A stretch of DNA of 64,000 nucleotides from Paenibacillus sp. FSL W8-0426. Lineage in GTDB: Bacteria > Bacillota > Bacilli > Paenibacillales > Paenibacillaceae. The translations under genes and the position numbers were made by a program. A model generated the notes under the pieces. The model did not search any database, was not told the origin of the DNA, and was given only the letters and a program-made list of their open reading frames with translations. Of the stretch, positions 19,530 to 28,157 are shown one piece after another (position 1 is the stretch's first letter; every line of letters starts with the position of its first letter). The stretch covers positions 2,744,001 to 2,808,000 of the forward strand of contig NZ_CP150203.1 in assembly GCF_037969725.1 (NCBI RefSeq). The letters run 5' to 3'.

Positions 19530-19551
19530 CTGAAAATTAGCTGAAAGATCA
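19530..19551. promoter_or_regulatory. 11-bp direct repeat, candidate response-regulator site
   Basis: CTGAAAATTAG followed directly by CTGAAAGATCA, in the divergent region between the response regulator and the GT-C gene. Spacing of 11 bp is what PhoB/OmpR-type dimers prefer. Short and A-rich, so weak on its own. Confidence 0.35.
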
Positions 19552-19648
19552 ACCATTGATCCTCAGTTAACATTCAGCGGGCGCTCATCCTGATTTTATT
19601 TTGGCGTGCAACAATATGAGCATGAAGAACTTGGAGGAGTGATGCTTT

Positions 19649-21925
19649 TTGAATCAAGCGAAACGAAGGATCGATCCGGTTCTGGTGCCGATCCTGCTGC
19701 TGGCGGCCATATTGAACGGATACGGCATCTGGAACGATCAATACGCCAATTCCTATTACACTACGGCCGTAGGAAGCATGCTGCGAAATTTCCACAATTT
19801 TTTCTTTGCTTCGCTGGATTCCGCCGGATCGGTTACCGTGGACAAACCTCCGGTGGTCTTCTGGATTCAGACGGCATTTGCTTATGTATTCGGATTGCAC
19901 GGTTGGAGCGTCATTTTGCCGCAGGCGTTGGCGGGCATCGGCTCGGTGCTTCTGATTTATTTCATGGTCAAACCAACATTTGGACTTGCAGCAGCCCGCA
20001 TCTCGGCGATGGCGATGGCAACGGTGCCTGTGGTGGCGGCCGTCAGCCGGACCAACAATATCGACAGCATGCTGGTATTTACTTTGCTGCTCGGATCATG
20101 GTTCCTGTTCAAAGGTGCGGGCAAGGGCAGCATTTGGCGGCTTCTCGCTGCGTTTGGGCTGATCGGACTGGCCTTCAACATGAAAATGCTGCAAGCATAC
20201 ATGATTTTGCCTGCATTTTATCTGTTTTACCTATTGGCATTCGGCGCCCCGTGGAGAAAAAAGCTGTTGGCCTTGGTGGGCGGCACGGCCGTGCTGGCAG
20301 CCGTTTCGCTATCTTGGGCGGTGACCGTGGATTCGATTCCGGCAGACGAACGTCCGTATATCGGCAGCAGCGAAACGAATTCCGTGCTGGAACTGGCCTT
20401 TGGTTATAACGGCCTTTCGCGGCTTACAGGGCAGCAAAATACGGGCAATCGCGGAATGTCCAATGCAATGGGAGCCGGAAATGAGCGCGGCGACAGATCG
20501 GGGGAGACTGCGGCGCAGGAAACTAACGGTGGCGCTGGCAGAGCAGACCGTTCCGGCATGGAAATATCGCCGGGCACACCCGATGATGCTTCGAATGCGG
20601 GCGGGGATGGCGACGGCCGGAGCAATGGCATGAACGGCACCGGGTTCCCGCAAGGACAGATGCCAAATGGATTCGAAATGCCGACGGGCATGGATTTCGC
20701 CGGTTTTAACGGCGGCGGAGGCATGGGCGGCATGTTTGGCACAGGTCAGAAAGGGCCGCTGCGGCTCTTCCAGACCGAATTGTCCGGACAGGCCAGCTGG
20801 CTGCTCCCTGCAGCCTTACTTGGAGCGGTTGTGCTTCTGGCCGGAATTCGGCGCAGGAATGTCACAGAGCAGCATAAACAGACGCTGTTCTGGTTAGCTT
20901 GGTTGTTCCCGGCAGCTGCATTTTTCAGCGTCGCCGGCTTCTTCCACCAATATTACCTGATTATGCTGGCGCCGCCCGTTGCGGCTCTTACAGGTGCCGG
21001 ATTCGTAGCCATGTGGAAGGCGTATCGCGAACGCCAAGGATGGATGGCGTGGCTGCTGCCGTTGTCCGTGCTGCTGACGACGGTATTCGGCTGGTACATC
21101 ATGCAGGCATACAATGACACCATTGGCGCAGGCTGGTCCATCGGCGAGCTGGCGGCTGGCGTCCTGATCTCGCTAGTTCTGGTCGTGATGCTGCAGCGTG
21201 CGCATTCGCTGAAGCAGCCGCTGGCGATTGCCGGGTTCATGGTGATGCTGATCGGTCCTGTCTACTGGGCGTTCACGCCGATTACGTATGGCGGCAACAG
21301 CATGATTCCGGCTGCAGGACCGACAGGTTCGAACGGCATGTTCGGCGGCGGAGGTATGGGCGGCCGAAACACTGGCATGGCACCTCCAAACGGAGGAGGC
21401 AACATGAACGGATGGCAGCTTTCCATGGGCGGCAATAATGAGGATGCTTCCGTTCCGACAGGCGATTCCTCTGCGGATGCTTCAGGCATGAGCAACGGTG
21501 CTGAAGATCGGAACAGTTCTTCCATGAGAGGCAGCGGAGGGCCGGGTAACCGGAACGAACAGGTGGACGAAACGACGTTGAACTATCTCAGGGAACATAA
21601 CACCGGAGAAACTTATTTGTTTGCAACGACCGACTACAATCAGGCTGCACCGTACATCATTGACGAGAATGAAGCGGTCATTACGTTGGGCGGTTTCTCC
21701 GGTTCGGATCCGGTATATACCACGGAGAAGCTGGAACAACTCGTGGAGAGCGGACAGGTGAAATATTTCATGGTCGGCGGCATGGGCGGCCGCGGCGGCA
21801 ATTCGGAAATCACGAACTGGATCAAGGAACATGGAACCGAGGTTCCGGCTTCGGAGTGGACTTCGAACGCGGAAGGTGGAGATTCGGGTTTTGGCGGACA
21901 GACGACCCTATATGAGGTGCAATGA
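19649..21925 (+). CDS. GT-C fold membrane glycosyltransferase (GT39/ArnT-like, PMT_2)
   Basis: A 758-residue polytopic protein. The N-terminus (LLLAAILNGYGIWNDQYANS) gives the first membrane helix and a luminal loop with an Asp, as in GT-C enzymes using polyprenyl-phosphate sugars. SAGSVTVDKPPVVFW matches the PMT_2 family. Two long Gly/Asn/Met-rich inserts (~260-370 and ~550-640) interrupt the helices, and a globular domain ends the protein. It would transfer a sugar outside the membrane. TTG 19649 is chosen because GGAGGAG is at 19633-19639 and the in-phase frame has no earlier start. Heads a run with GT2, GtrA and galU. Confidence 0.85.
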   Translation: MNQAKRRIDPVLVPILLLAAILNGYGIWNDQYANSYYTTAVGSMLRNFHNFFFASLDSAGSVTVDKPPVVFWIQTAFAYVFGLHGWSVILPQALAGIGSVLLIYFMVKPTFGLAAARISAMAMATVPVVAAVSRTNNIDSMLVFTLLLGSWFLFKGAGKGSIWRLLAAFGLIGLAFNMKMLQAYMILPAFYLFYLLAFGAPWRKKLLALVGGTAVLAAVSLSWAVTVDSIPADERPYIGSSETNSVLELAFGYNGLSRLTGQQNTGNRGMSNAMGAGNERGDRSGETAAQETNGGAGRADRSGMEISPGTPDDASNAGGDGDGRSNGMNGTGFPQGQMPNGFEMPTGMDFAGFNGGGGMGGMFGTGQKGPLRLFQTELSGQASWLLPAALLGAVVLLAGIRRRNVTEQHKQTLFWLAWLFPAAAFFSVAGFFHQYYLIMLAPPVAALTGAGFVAMWKAYRERQGWMAWLLPLSVLLTTVFGWYIMQAYNDTIGAGWSIGELAAGVLISLVLVVMLQRAHSLKQPLAIAGFMVMLIGPVYWAFTPITYGGNSMIPAAGPTGSNGMFGGGGMGGRNTGMAPPNGGGNMNGWQLSMGGNNEDASVPTGDSSADASGMSNGAEDRNSSSMRGSGGPGNRNEQVDETTLNYLREHNTGETYLFATTDYNQAAPYIIDENEAVITLGGFSGSDPVYTTEKLEQLVESGQVKYFMVGGMGGRGGNSEITNWIKEHGTEVPASEWTSNAEGGDSGFGGQTTLYEVQ

Positions 21926-21953
21926 CAGAACCATTACAAAGGAGGGAGCGGAC

Positions 21954-22940
21954 ATGGCTCAAACTTGCCGTTACAGCATTATTATCCCGATGTATAACGA
22001 AGAAGCAGTCATAGGCGAGACCTATCGGCGCCTGAAAAAAGTGATGGGCGACACGGGAGAAAGCTATGAATTGTTATTTGTCAACGATGGCAGCGTCGAT
22101 CAATGCGCGCAAATGATTCGTGATTATGCACGCTGGGACGACAGCGTCAAGCTGATTGATTTTGCCCGCAATTTCGGGCATCAGATTGCGATCACGGCGG
22201 GCATGGATTATGCCGCAGGCGATGCGGTGGTCATCATCGACGCCGACCTGCAGGATCCGCCGGAGCTCATTTTGGACATGATTTCCAAATGGAGAGAAGG
22301 CTACGAGGTCGTATATGCCAAACGGACGAGCCGAAGTGGGGAAACCCGCTTCAAAAAGTGGTCCGCCAGCCTGTTCTATCGCGTGCTTCGCGCTTCTACC
22401 GATACGGATATTCCCGTCGATACCGGAGATTTCCGTCTTATGGATCGCAAAGTGGTCGACGAGATGAAACGCTTGCCCGAGAAAAACCGCTTCGTGCGCG
22501 GTTTGGTCAGCTGGGTCGGTTTTCGCCAGACGGCCATTGAATACGAGCGCGACGAGCGGTTGGCCGGTGAAACGAAGTACCCGTTAAAACGCATGCTGAA
22601 GCTGAGTCTGGACGGAATCACCTCTTTTTCGCACAAACCGCTCAAGCTGGCCGGTTATGTTGGTGCAATTTTGTCTGCGGCAGGATTCATCTACATGCTG
22701 TCGGTGTTCGTTTCGGCCATTTTCACGGATTCAACGATCAAAGGCTGGCCGTCCATTGTGAGCATTATGCTGATGTTTAACGGGTTTACGCTGCTTATGC
22801 TGGGTATTCTCGGGGAATATGTCGGGAGGATCTATGATGAAACGAAAGCACGCCCGCTCTATATCGTGAGAGACGTCTATCCGGTGGAGAGCCAGTCCGG
22901 GCCTGTTCGTTTGACGAGCAGAGCTGTGCGACATGATTAA
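21954..22940 (+). CDS. GtrB/CsbB-like polyprenyl-phosphate glycosyltransferase (GT2)
   Basis: A 328-residue enzyme. The cytosolic GT2 domain opens with SIIIPMYNEEAVI, has FVNDGSVD and the metal-binding DADLQDPPE, and VDTGDFRLMDR near the acceptor site. Two C-terminal membrane helices (~235-300) are typical of GtrB/DPM1-like enzymes that load a sugar onto undecaprenyl phosphate. ATG 21954 follows AAGGAGGGAG. It overlaps the GtrA gene by eight bases, which supports translational coupling. Likely donor is UDP-glucose made by GalU next door. Confidence 0.9.
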   Translation: MAQTCRYSIIIPMYNEEAVIGETYRRLKKVMGDTGESYELLFVNDGSVDQCAQMIRDYARWDDSVKLIDFARNFGHQIAITAGMDYAAGDAVVIIDADLQDPPELILDMISKWREGYEVVYAKRTSRSGETRFKKWSASLFYRVLRASTDTDIPVDTGDFRLMDRKVVDEMKRLPEKNRFVRGLVSWVGFRQTAIEYERDERLAGETKYPLKRMLKLSLDGITSFSHKPLKLAGYVGAILSAAGFIYMLSVFVSAIFTDSTIKGWPSIVSIMLMFNGFTLLMLGILGEYVGRIYDETKARPLYIVRDVYPVESQSGPVRLTSRAVRHD

Positions 22941-23367
22941 GCGCCTGGCTACGATCCTGAAGTTTGGCGTGGTGGGATTGATGAATACGGTCGTGGATGC
23001 GGCGGTATTCCTGATATTGACGGCGGCTGGCGTGCCGGCACTGGCCGCTCAAGCCGTATCTTATGGATGCGGAGTGTTGAACAGTTATTGGTGGAACGGC
23101 CGCTGGACTTTTCGGGATGCCGATCGGCGCGGAGGCGGATCGGAGCTGGTTCGTTTTATCATCATCAATGTGCTGGTGCTTGCGGGCTCGACGTTCCTGC
23201 TGTACTTGCTGAACAGCGTTCTTGGCTGGAACCTGTGGACCAGCAAAGCGGCAACGACGGTTGCGGGCATGCTTTTCAATTACATGGCGAGTCGGTATTG
23301 GGTGTTTGGTACAGGGGCCGAAAAGAACGCTCGCAGAACACCCGATACCCATGAAAGGAGGGCCTGA
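22933..23367 (+). CDS. GtrA-family flippase
   Basis: A 144-residue protein with four membrane helices. LKFGVVGLMNTVVDAAVFL at the N-terminus and LNSYWWNGRWTFRD (the NF/W...W-F motif) are GtrA signatures. GtrA proteins are thought to flip polyprenyl-phosphate sugars across the membrane, linking the cytosolic GT2 step to the external GT-C transferase. It overlaps the GT2 gene by eight bases and galU starts three bases after it. Confidence 0.9.
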   Translation: MIKRLATILKFGVVGLMNTVVDAAVFLILTAAGVPALAAQAVSYGCGVLNSYWWNGRWTFRDADRRGGGSELVRFIIINVLVLAGSTFLLYLLNSVLGWNLWTSKAATTVAGMLFNYMASRYWVFGTGAEKNARRTPDTHERRA

Positions 23368-23370
23368 CAT

Positions 23371-24252
23371 ATGCACATTAAAAAAGCAGTTATTCCGGCG
23401 GCGGGTCTGGGCACCCGCTTCCTTCCGGCAACGAAGGCGCAGCCCAAGGAGATGCTGCCCATCGTGGATAAACCCGCGATTCAGTATATTGTAGAAGAAG
23501 CGGTGCAGGCAGGCATCGAAAGCATCATCATTGTAACCGGACGCAACAAAAAATCGATCGAGGATCATTTCGACAAGTCGGTCGAGCTGGAATATTCCTT
23601 GTTTGCGAAGGGAAAAAAGGCCCTGCTCGAAGAGGTGAAGGCGATCAGCGAGTTGGCTGACATTCACTTTATTCGTCAAAAGGAACCGCTCGGGCTGGGA
23701 CACGCCATCGGGTGTGCACGGCAGTTTGTAGGCGATGAACCTTTCGCCGTCCTGCTTGGGGACGATATAATGGTATCCGACCCGCCGGCGCTCGCCCAAA
23801 TGATTCATCTGTACGAGCGGACTGGCAAGCAGATTGTCGGCGTTGGTGAAGTGAGAGCGGAAGACGTGAGCAAATACGGCATCATCGCATCGGACGGTGC
23901 CGCGGATCGCGTGCATCAAGTGAACGATCTGGTCGAAAAACCTTCCATTGCCGAAGCGCCTTCGCGCACGGCGGTTATGGGCAGGTACATTTTGAAACCT
24001 TCGATCTTTCCGATCCTGGATCAGCTTGAACGGGGTGCAGGCGGCGAATATCAATTAACCGATGCGTTAAAAAAAGTCAGCTACAATGGAGACTTGCTCG
24101 CGCTGGAGCTCGAAGGGCGTCGTTATGATATTGGAGACCAATTCGGCTACATCCAGGCCATTCTGGAGATTGGCTTGATGCGCCGAGATTTGCAGCCGAT
24201 GCTGAAGCCGTATTTGCAGCAGCTCGCCACGCAGGCGGTGACCTGTTCTTGA
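23371..24252 (+). CDS. galU: UTP-glucose-1-phosphate uridylyltransferase
   Basis: A 293-residue cytoplasmic enzyme making UDP-glucose from UTP and glucose-1-phosphate. AGLGTRFLPATKAQPKEMLP is the nucleotide-binding loop; LGLGHAIGCA and VLLGDDIM are active-site motifs; VEKP and GRYIL are conserved further on. AAAGGAGG lies about 10 bases before ATG 23371. Being last in the glycosylation run, it probably supplies UDP-glucose to the GT2 enzyme, which suggests the transferred sugar is glucose or a derivative. A second galU elsewhere in the genome cannot be excluded. Confidence 0.93.
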   Translation: MHIKKAVIPAAGLGTRFLPATKAQPKEMLPIVDKPAIQYIVEEAVQAGIESIIIVTGRNKKSIEDHFDKSVELEYSLFAKGKKALLEEVKAISELADIHFIRQKEPLGLGHAIGCARQFVGDEPFAVLLGDDIMVSDPPALAQMIHLYERTGKQIVGVGEVRAEDVSKYGIIASDGAADRVHQVNDLVEKPSIAEAPSRTAVMGRYILKPSIFPILDQLERGAGGEYQLTDALKKVSYNGDLLALELEGRRYDIGDQFGYIQAILEIGLMRRDLQPMLKPYLQQLATQAVTCS

Positions 24253-24293
24253 CAGCTGCCAATAACTTTATTCGGCAAAATTTTAAAAATGTA

Positions 24294-24323
24294 TTTACTT
24301 CACGCCCCAAGGTTTGATATTAT
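24294..24323 (+). promoter_or_regulatory. Promoter of the T-box/asd unit
   Basis: TTTACT (24294-24299), 18-bp spacer, TATTAT (24318-24323). Predicted start near 24330, just before the T-box stem I. Confidence 0.5.
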
Positions 24324-24334
24324 AGTCGCAATAT

Positions 24335-24645
24335 CAAATGCGATGAAGAGACGAGTAAATAAAAGCGTTCTTTCACAGAGAGCTCCGGCAGGCTGAAAAG
24401 GGGCAAAGAATTTTTATTGAACAAAGACTCAGAGCAGCGCATCGGAACTGGCGGCAAGCAAGGGATGGTGCGACAGGAGCTCCTGTTACAGAGCTGGAGT
24501 AAGGAAGAGGATGAGGCTTTAATGCAAGCTGCACGTATCCCCTTACTCGACGAGGCAGATATGGCGACATATCGGCGAATCCGGGTGGTACCACGAGTAT
24601 ATATCTCGTCCCTGAGACTTCTGTCTTGGGGGACGGGATTTTTTG
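24335..24645 (+). ncRNA. T-box riboswitch upstream of asd
   Basis: Stem I is closed by ATGCG (24338-24342) with CGCAT (24438-24442) and starts with the GATGAAGAGACGAGTA pattern typical of T-boxes. The T-box itself, GGGTGGTACCACG, lies at 24583-24595. The terminator is CGTCCCTGAGAC...GTCTTGGGGGACG followed by six T residues (to 24644). Uncharged tRNA pairing with the UGGU bulge would favour the antiterminator. The specifier codon could be ACA (threonine, 24421-24423), sensible for asd, but the loop register is not certain. Confidence 0.9.
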
Positions 24646-24860
24646 GTTTTTCCATATGGTGCATACACGATTTGGAATGGCCTGAATAGTGTTTAATAAG
24701 GGAAGAAAACGCGATTTCCCGGCACTGATTACACAAACCAAATATATTAGTCGCAATGAACCGATACCTGGGTACTGCAATCGAGCGGTGTCGTGTGTAT
24801 TACCAATTCGGCTTATATAAGACCAAGCATTCAACCTACATCGAAAGGAAATGATGATTC

Positions 24861-25946
24861 ATGTCAGCAAGATTGAAAGTGGGTATTGTCGGAGGAACGG
24901 GCATGGTGGGTCAACGCTTCGTGGAGCTGCTGGACGGACATCCATGGTTCCAGGTGACTGCGATTTCCGCAAGCGCCAAATCCGCAGGCAAAACGTATGA
25001 GGAATCCGTGCAAGGACGGTGGAAACTCGCGACTCCGATTCCTGAAGAGGTGAAAGGCATCCTTGTACAGGATGCTTCGCAGGTTGAGGCATTTGCAAGC
25101 CAGGTAGACTTCATTTTCTGTGCCGTGGATATGAAAAAGGACGAAATCCAAGCGCTGGAAGAAGCGTATGCGAAAACCGGAACGCCGGTGGTGTCGAACA
25201 ACTCCGCGCATCGCTGGACGGCAGACGTGCCGATGGTCATCCCTGAAATTAATCCGGGGCACCTTGAGGTGATCGAAGCTCAGCGCAAACGTCTCGGTAC
25301 CAAAACAGGCTTCATCGCGGTGAAACCGAACTGCTCCATTCAAAGTTATGTGCCGCCGCTGCATGCGCTCCGCGATTTCAAGCCGACGCAAGTCGTGGCA
25401 TCGACATATCAAGCCATTTCGGGCGCAGGCAAAAACTTCACCGACTGGCCGGAAATGCTGGACAATGTCATTCCGTACATCGGCGGGGAAGAAGAGAAAA
25501 GCGAGCAGGAGCCTCTTCGCATCTGGGGAAGCGTCGACAACGGCCAAATCGTCAAAGCGGCATCGCCTCTCATCACGACGCAGTGCATTCGCGTTCCTGT
25601 AACGGATGGCCATCTGGCTACCGTGTTCGTCAACTTTGAGAACAAACCGTCCAAAGACGAAATTTTGGAACGTTGGCTGCAATTCCAAGGCCGTCCGCAG
25701 CAATTGGAGTTGCCGAGCGCGCCGAAGCAGTTCATTACGTATTTCGAAGAAGAGAACAGACCGCAAACGAAACTGGATCGGGACATCGAGCGCGGTATGG
25801 GCATCTCGGTAGGCCGTTTGCGCGAAGATTCGTTGTACGATTACAAATTCGTGGGTCTTTCCCACAATACGCTGCGCGGTGCGGCGGGCGGCGCGGTTCT
25901 GATCGCAGAACTGCTCAAGGCGGAAGGGTACATCCAGCCGAAGTAA
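24861..25946 (+). CDS. asd: Aspartate-semialdehyde dehydrogenase
   Basis: A 361-residue enzyme of the aspartate pathway that reduces aspartyl-4-phosphate to the semialdehyde, the precursor of threonine, methionine, lysine and diaminopimelate. VGIVGGTGMVGQRFVELL is the NADP-binding loop, and the catalytic cysteine is in KPNCSIQSY (C158). SGAGKNFTDWP and length fit the archaeal/fungal-like branch of the family. A T-box precedes it, so expression should rise when one tRNA is uncharged. ATG 24861 follows AAAGGAAA about 11 bases upstream. No dap or hom genes are adjacent. Confidence 0.92.
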   Translation: MSARLKVGIVGGTGMVGQRFVELLDGHPWFQVTAISASAKSAGKTYEESVQGRWKLATPIPEEVKGILVQDASQVEAFASQVDFIFCAVDMKKDEIQALEEAYAKTGTPVVSNNSAHRWTADVPMVIPEINPGHLEVIEAQRKRLGTKTGFIAVKPNCSIQSYVPPLHALRDFKPTQVVASTYQAISGAGKNFTDWPEMLDNVIPYIGGEEEKSEQEPLRIWGSVDNGQIVKAASPLITTQCIRVPVTDGHLATVFVNFENKPSKDEILERWLQFQGRPQQLELPSAPKQFITYFEEENRPQTKLDRDIERGMGISVGRLREDSLYDYKFVGLSHNTLRGAAGGAVLIAELLKAEGYIQPK

Positions 25947-26072
25947 TGATCTCGGGTACATCTGGTACGTTTTGTCATATTTCGCCGTAGTCATTTTGTG
26001 ATTCGAGCTTGCACGAAGTATATTCTGTTTGCAGAGTAAAAGTAAAAGCTATATAGACCGTAAAAAAACATA

Positions 26073-26259
26073 CACACGTTAACGGAGAGGCAGAACCAAT
26101 CTGAAGAAGCGAAGCGGTCGCTTAAAAGCTTTCTGAAAGAAAGCTGCATCGGAAGCATAGGCTTATCACCGGATTTTCCCCTTTAGAAAAGGGGATTCGA
26201 AAAAATCCGGGGATAACAGCGATCGGAAGATGGTACTGCACTCGGAGTGGCCTTGTGTG
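26073..26259 (+). repeat. Structured intergenic repeat, copy 1
   Basis: A 187-nt unit shared, with substitutions, with 35853-36041 (opposite strand) and 59342-59524. Ends pair as CACAC/GTGTG. Inner elements are a perfect hairpin AGCTTTCT-gaa-AGAAAGCT, a helix AATCTG/CGGATT, a CCCCTTT/AAAGGGG hairpin, the invariant GGGGATAACAGCGATCGGAA, and a CACT/AGTG hairpin. No ORF. It sits between asd and a convergent gene. I cannot match it to a known RNA or MITE family. Confidence 0.8.
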
Positions 26260-26302
26260 ATTGATTCGTGCGGTTCATATAACGTATATATGTATTGTGC
26301 CA

Positions 26303-26334
26303 AAAAAGCCGACAATTCATGTTGTCGGCTTTTT
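26303..26334. terminator. Bidirectional terminator
   Basis: AAAAAGCCGACAA pairs perfectly with TTGTCGGCTTTTT; A and T runs on both sides suit both the asd/repeat side and the convergent symporter gene. Confidence 0.85.
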
Positions 26335-26375
26335 ATATTGTTTTTTTTCATAAAGTTTTTTTCATAAAAACCTTT

Positions 26376-27344
26376 CTACGCTGCGGTCGTTTTATCCGCT
26401 TTTTGCAAAATTTGAAAGCGCCGGTTCAGCAAATATCCCGTGAGGGAGGCAAGCATCTGCTGGAAAACCATGCCCAGCACCACCGGAACGGCAACGGGCG
26501 GCGGAAAATACGATACGGCAAGCACGGCTCCGGCACTGATGTTCCGCATGCCGCCGTTAAATACAAGCGCCACCTGGTCCGCTTCGTTCCAGCCAAGCAG
26601 CCGGGCAATCAAATAGCTTAACGCATAACCGAGTCCCGCGAGCGTAATGATCACTACGGCGAGGCCAACCAGCCTCCAGTTCAAGTTAGCCAGATAAGGG
26701 GCAACGACCGAACCGTTGATGGCAACGACGGCGGCCATAAACAATTTGGTGAACGGATTGAGCCGCGGCCCCCAAGTTTTCACGACTTTACCCTTGGTCC
26801 ACTCATTCAGCAGCATGCCAAGCAATGATGGAACGACGATCATCCAGAAGAGGCTGCTCATCATGGCCCATATATCCAACTGAACGCTTGCGCCGACGAG
26901 CAAAGACAGAACGCCTGGTACGATAAATGGTGCAAGCACCGTATCCACCAAAATGATGGACAGTGTCAACGCGATGTTACCTTTGTAAATGCTGACCCAG
27001 ATAAAACTGCTCACGCCGGTCGGAATGACTGCAGCAAGCACCAGACCCGTGATGGTATATGCATCGGTTGGAAAGGTCATATAACCCATGCCGAGCGCGA
27101 TCAAAGGCATGAGGAGGTGCAGAATGAACAAACAAATGAATAGCGGAAACGGCTTCTTGAGCACATTCAGAAAATCACGAAATCCGAGGCTGATGCTTCC
27201 TGCAAACGTCATGAACGCGAACAGCCAGGGGGAAAGAAACGTATAGGACGAGAGTACGCTTCCGCATAACACGCCGATTATGATGCTAGTCGGAGTAATC
27301 AGAGGCATGAAACGATTCAAACGGGCATTTAGAGTATGAAGCAT
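26376..27344 (-). CDS. Bile acid:sodium symporter family (BASS) transporter
   Basis: A 322-residue polytopic membrane protein with about nine to ten helices. PTGVSSFIWVSIYKGNIALTL and LVFNGGMRNISAGAVLA match the two conserved helix-crossing regions of the SBF/BASS family (compare B. subtilis YocS). Bacterial members move small organic acids with sodium; pantoate and pyruvate are known substrates, but nothing here identifies the cargo. Monocistronic, convergent with the asd side across a shared terminator. Confidence 0.82.
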   Translation of the reverse strand: MLHTLNARLNRFMPLITPTSIIIGVLCGSVLSSYTFLSPWLFAFMTFAGSISLGFRDFLNVLKKPFPLFICLFILHLLMPLIALGMGYMTFPTDAYTITGLVLAAVIPTGVSSFIWVSIYKGNIALTLSIILVDTVLAPFIVPGVLSLLVGASVQLDIWAMMSSLFWMIVVPSLLGMLLNEWTKGKVVKTWGPRLNPFTKLFMAAVVAINGSVVAPYLANLNWRLVGLAVVIITLAGLGYALSYLIARLLGWNEADQVALVFNGGMRNISAGAVLAVSYFPPPVAVPVVLGMVFQQMLASLTGYLLNRRFQILQKADKTTAA

Positions 27345-27486
27345 ATGAATGACATCCCTTTACCATGTGATTCCTATATTATACATGCAAATATGGAAGC
27401 ATGCAGACACATTTGCAATAGGGGGGCCCGAGCGGCTATCATAAATTTGAAATATTCCAATTTCAACGATGTGAGGAGAGGGTGAC

Positions 27487-27957
27487 ATGTACAAAACAAA
27501 ACGCAGGCATACCGTGATGTTGGCAAGTTTGGCTTTGACGGGTGCATTAATCTTGTCGGCATGTTCGCTGGTAGACCAAGCCAATGAAAGTTTGAATTAC
27601 GTCAGCGGAGCGAGCGAATATATAAACGGAATCACAAGCGCAGGTGCAGAACTGCAGGAGCTTGCATCAGGCGCGATGAACAATCCGGAGACGACTGCGC
27701 AAATTCAGGAGAAAATCGATCAAATTCAGGCACATGCGAGCGAGTTCTCCCAGCTTTCGGTGCCGGCCATCGGGGAAAGCATTCACGAAAACCTGGTGAG
27801 TTACAATGACCAGCTGACGGCGGTCGTGAACGAGTGGGAGAACAACATTGCGGAGCAAGGATTTACGGTCGAACAATGGGAGCAGAGCGGAATTCCTGAA
27901 TTGATCTCCAACATCAACCAATTGCAAGGCGCCATAGAGGGATTGAGCGGGAGTTAG
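27487..27957 (+). CDS. Small lipoprotein, DUF6376-like
   Basis: A 156-residue protein with a lipoprotein signal peptide: basic start, hydrophobic core LALTGALIL and lipobox LSAC at ~26. The mature part is helical with an amphipathic region (NNPETTAQIQEKIDQIQAHA). It resembles DUF6376 lipoproteins of Bacillus relatives, whose role is unknown. ATG 27487 has GGAGAGGG just upstream. Single gene closed by the terminator at 28008. Confidence 0.7.
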   Translation: MYKTKRRHTVMLASLALTGALILSACSLVDQANESLNYVSGASEYINGITSAGAELQELASGAMNNPETTAQIQEKIDQIQAHASEFSQLSVPAIGESIHENLVSYNDQLTAVVNEWENNIAEQGFTVEQWEQSGIPELISNINQLQGAIEGLSGS

Positions 27958-28007
27958 GTTGGGAAATACGGGCAGAGCCGGAATAGCAAGCAGGATTGAA
28001 TAAGGTC

Positions 28008-28057
28008 AGGACAATATCCGCTGTCACTGTTCAGTCGGGCATATTGTCCTTTTTTTG
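28008..28057 (+). terminator. Terminator after the DUF6376 lipoprotein
   Basis: AGGACAATAT (28008-28017) pairs with ATATTGTCCT (28041-28050), then a run of T. Confidence 0.85.
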
Positions 28058-28157
28058 TTGTTTTGTCCGAAACGGCACATATACATAGAAAGACAAATTC
28101 GTAACCAAATGCAACGAGTGCCGTATAACATGTTTAACATTATGAGAAGTTGAGGTC

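Noticed and set aside
22795..24054. Long minus-strand frame across GtrA and galU
   Set aside because: Antisense shadow of two well-recognised genes.
26073..26259. Repeat as a CRISPR array
   Set aside because: Single units far apart with no regular short repeats or spacers; no cas genes.
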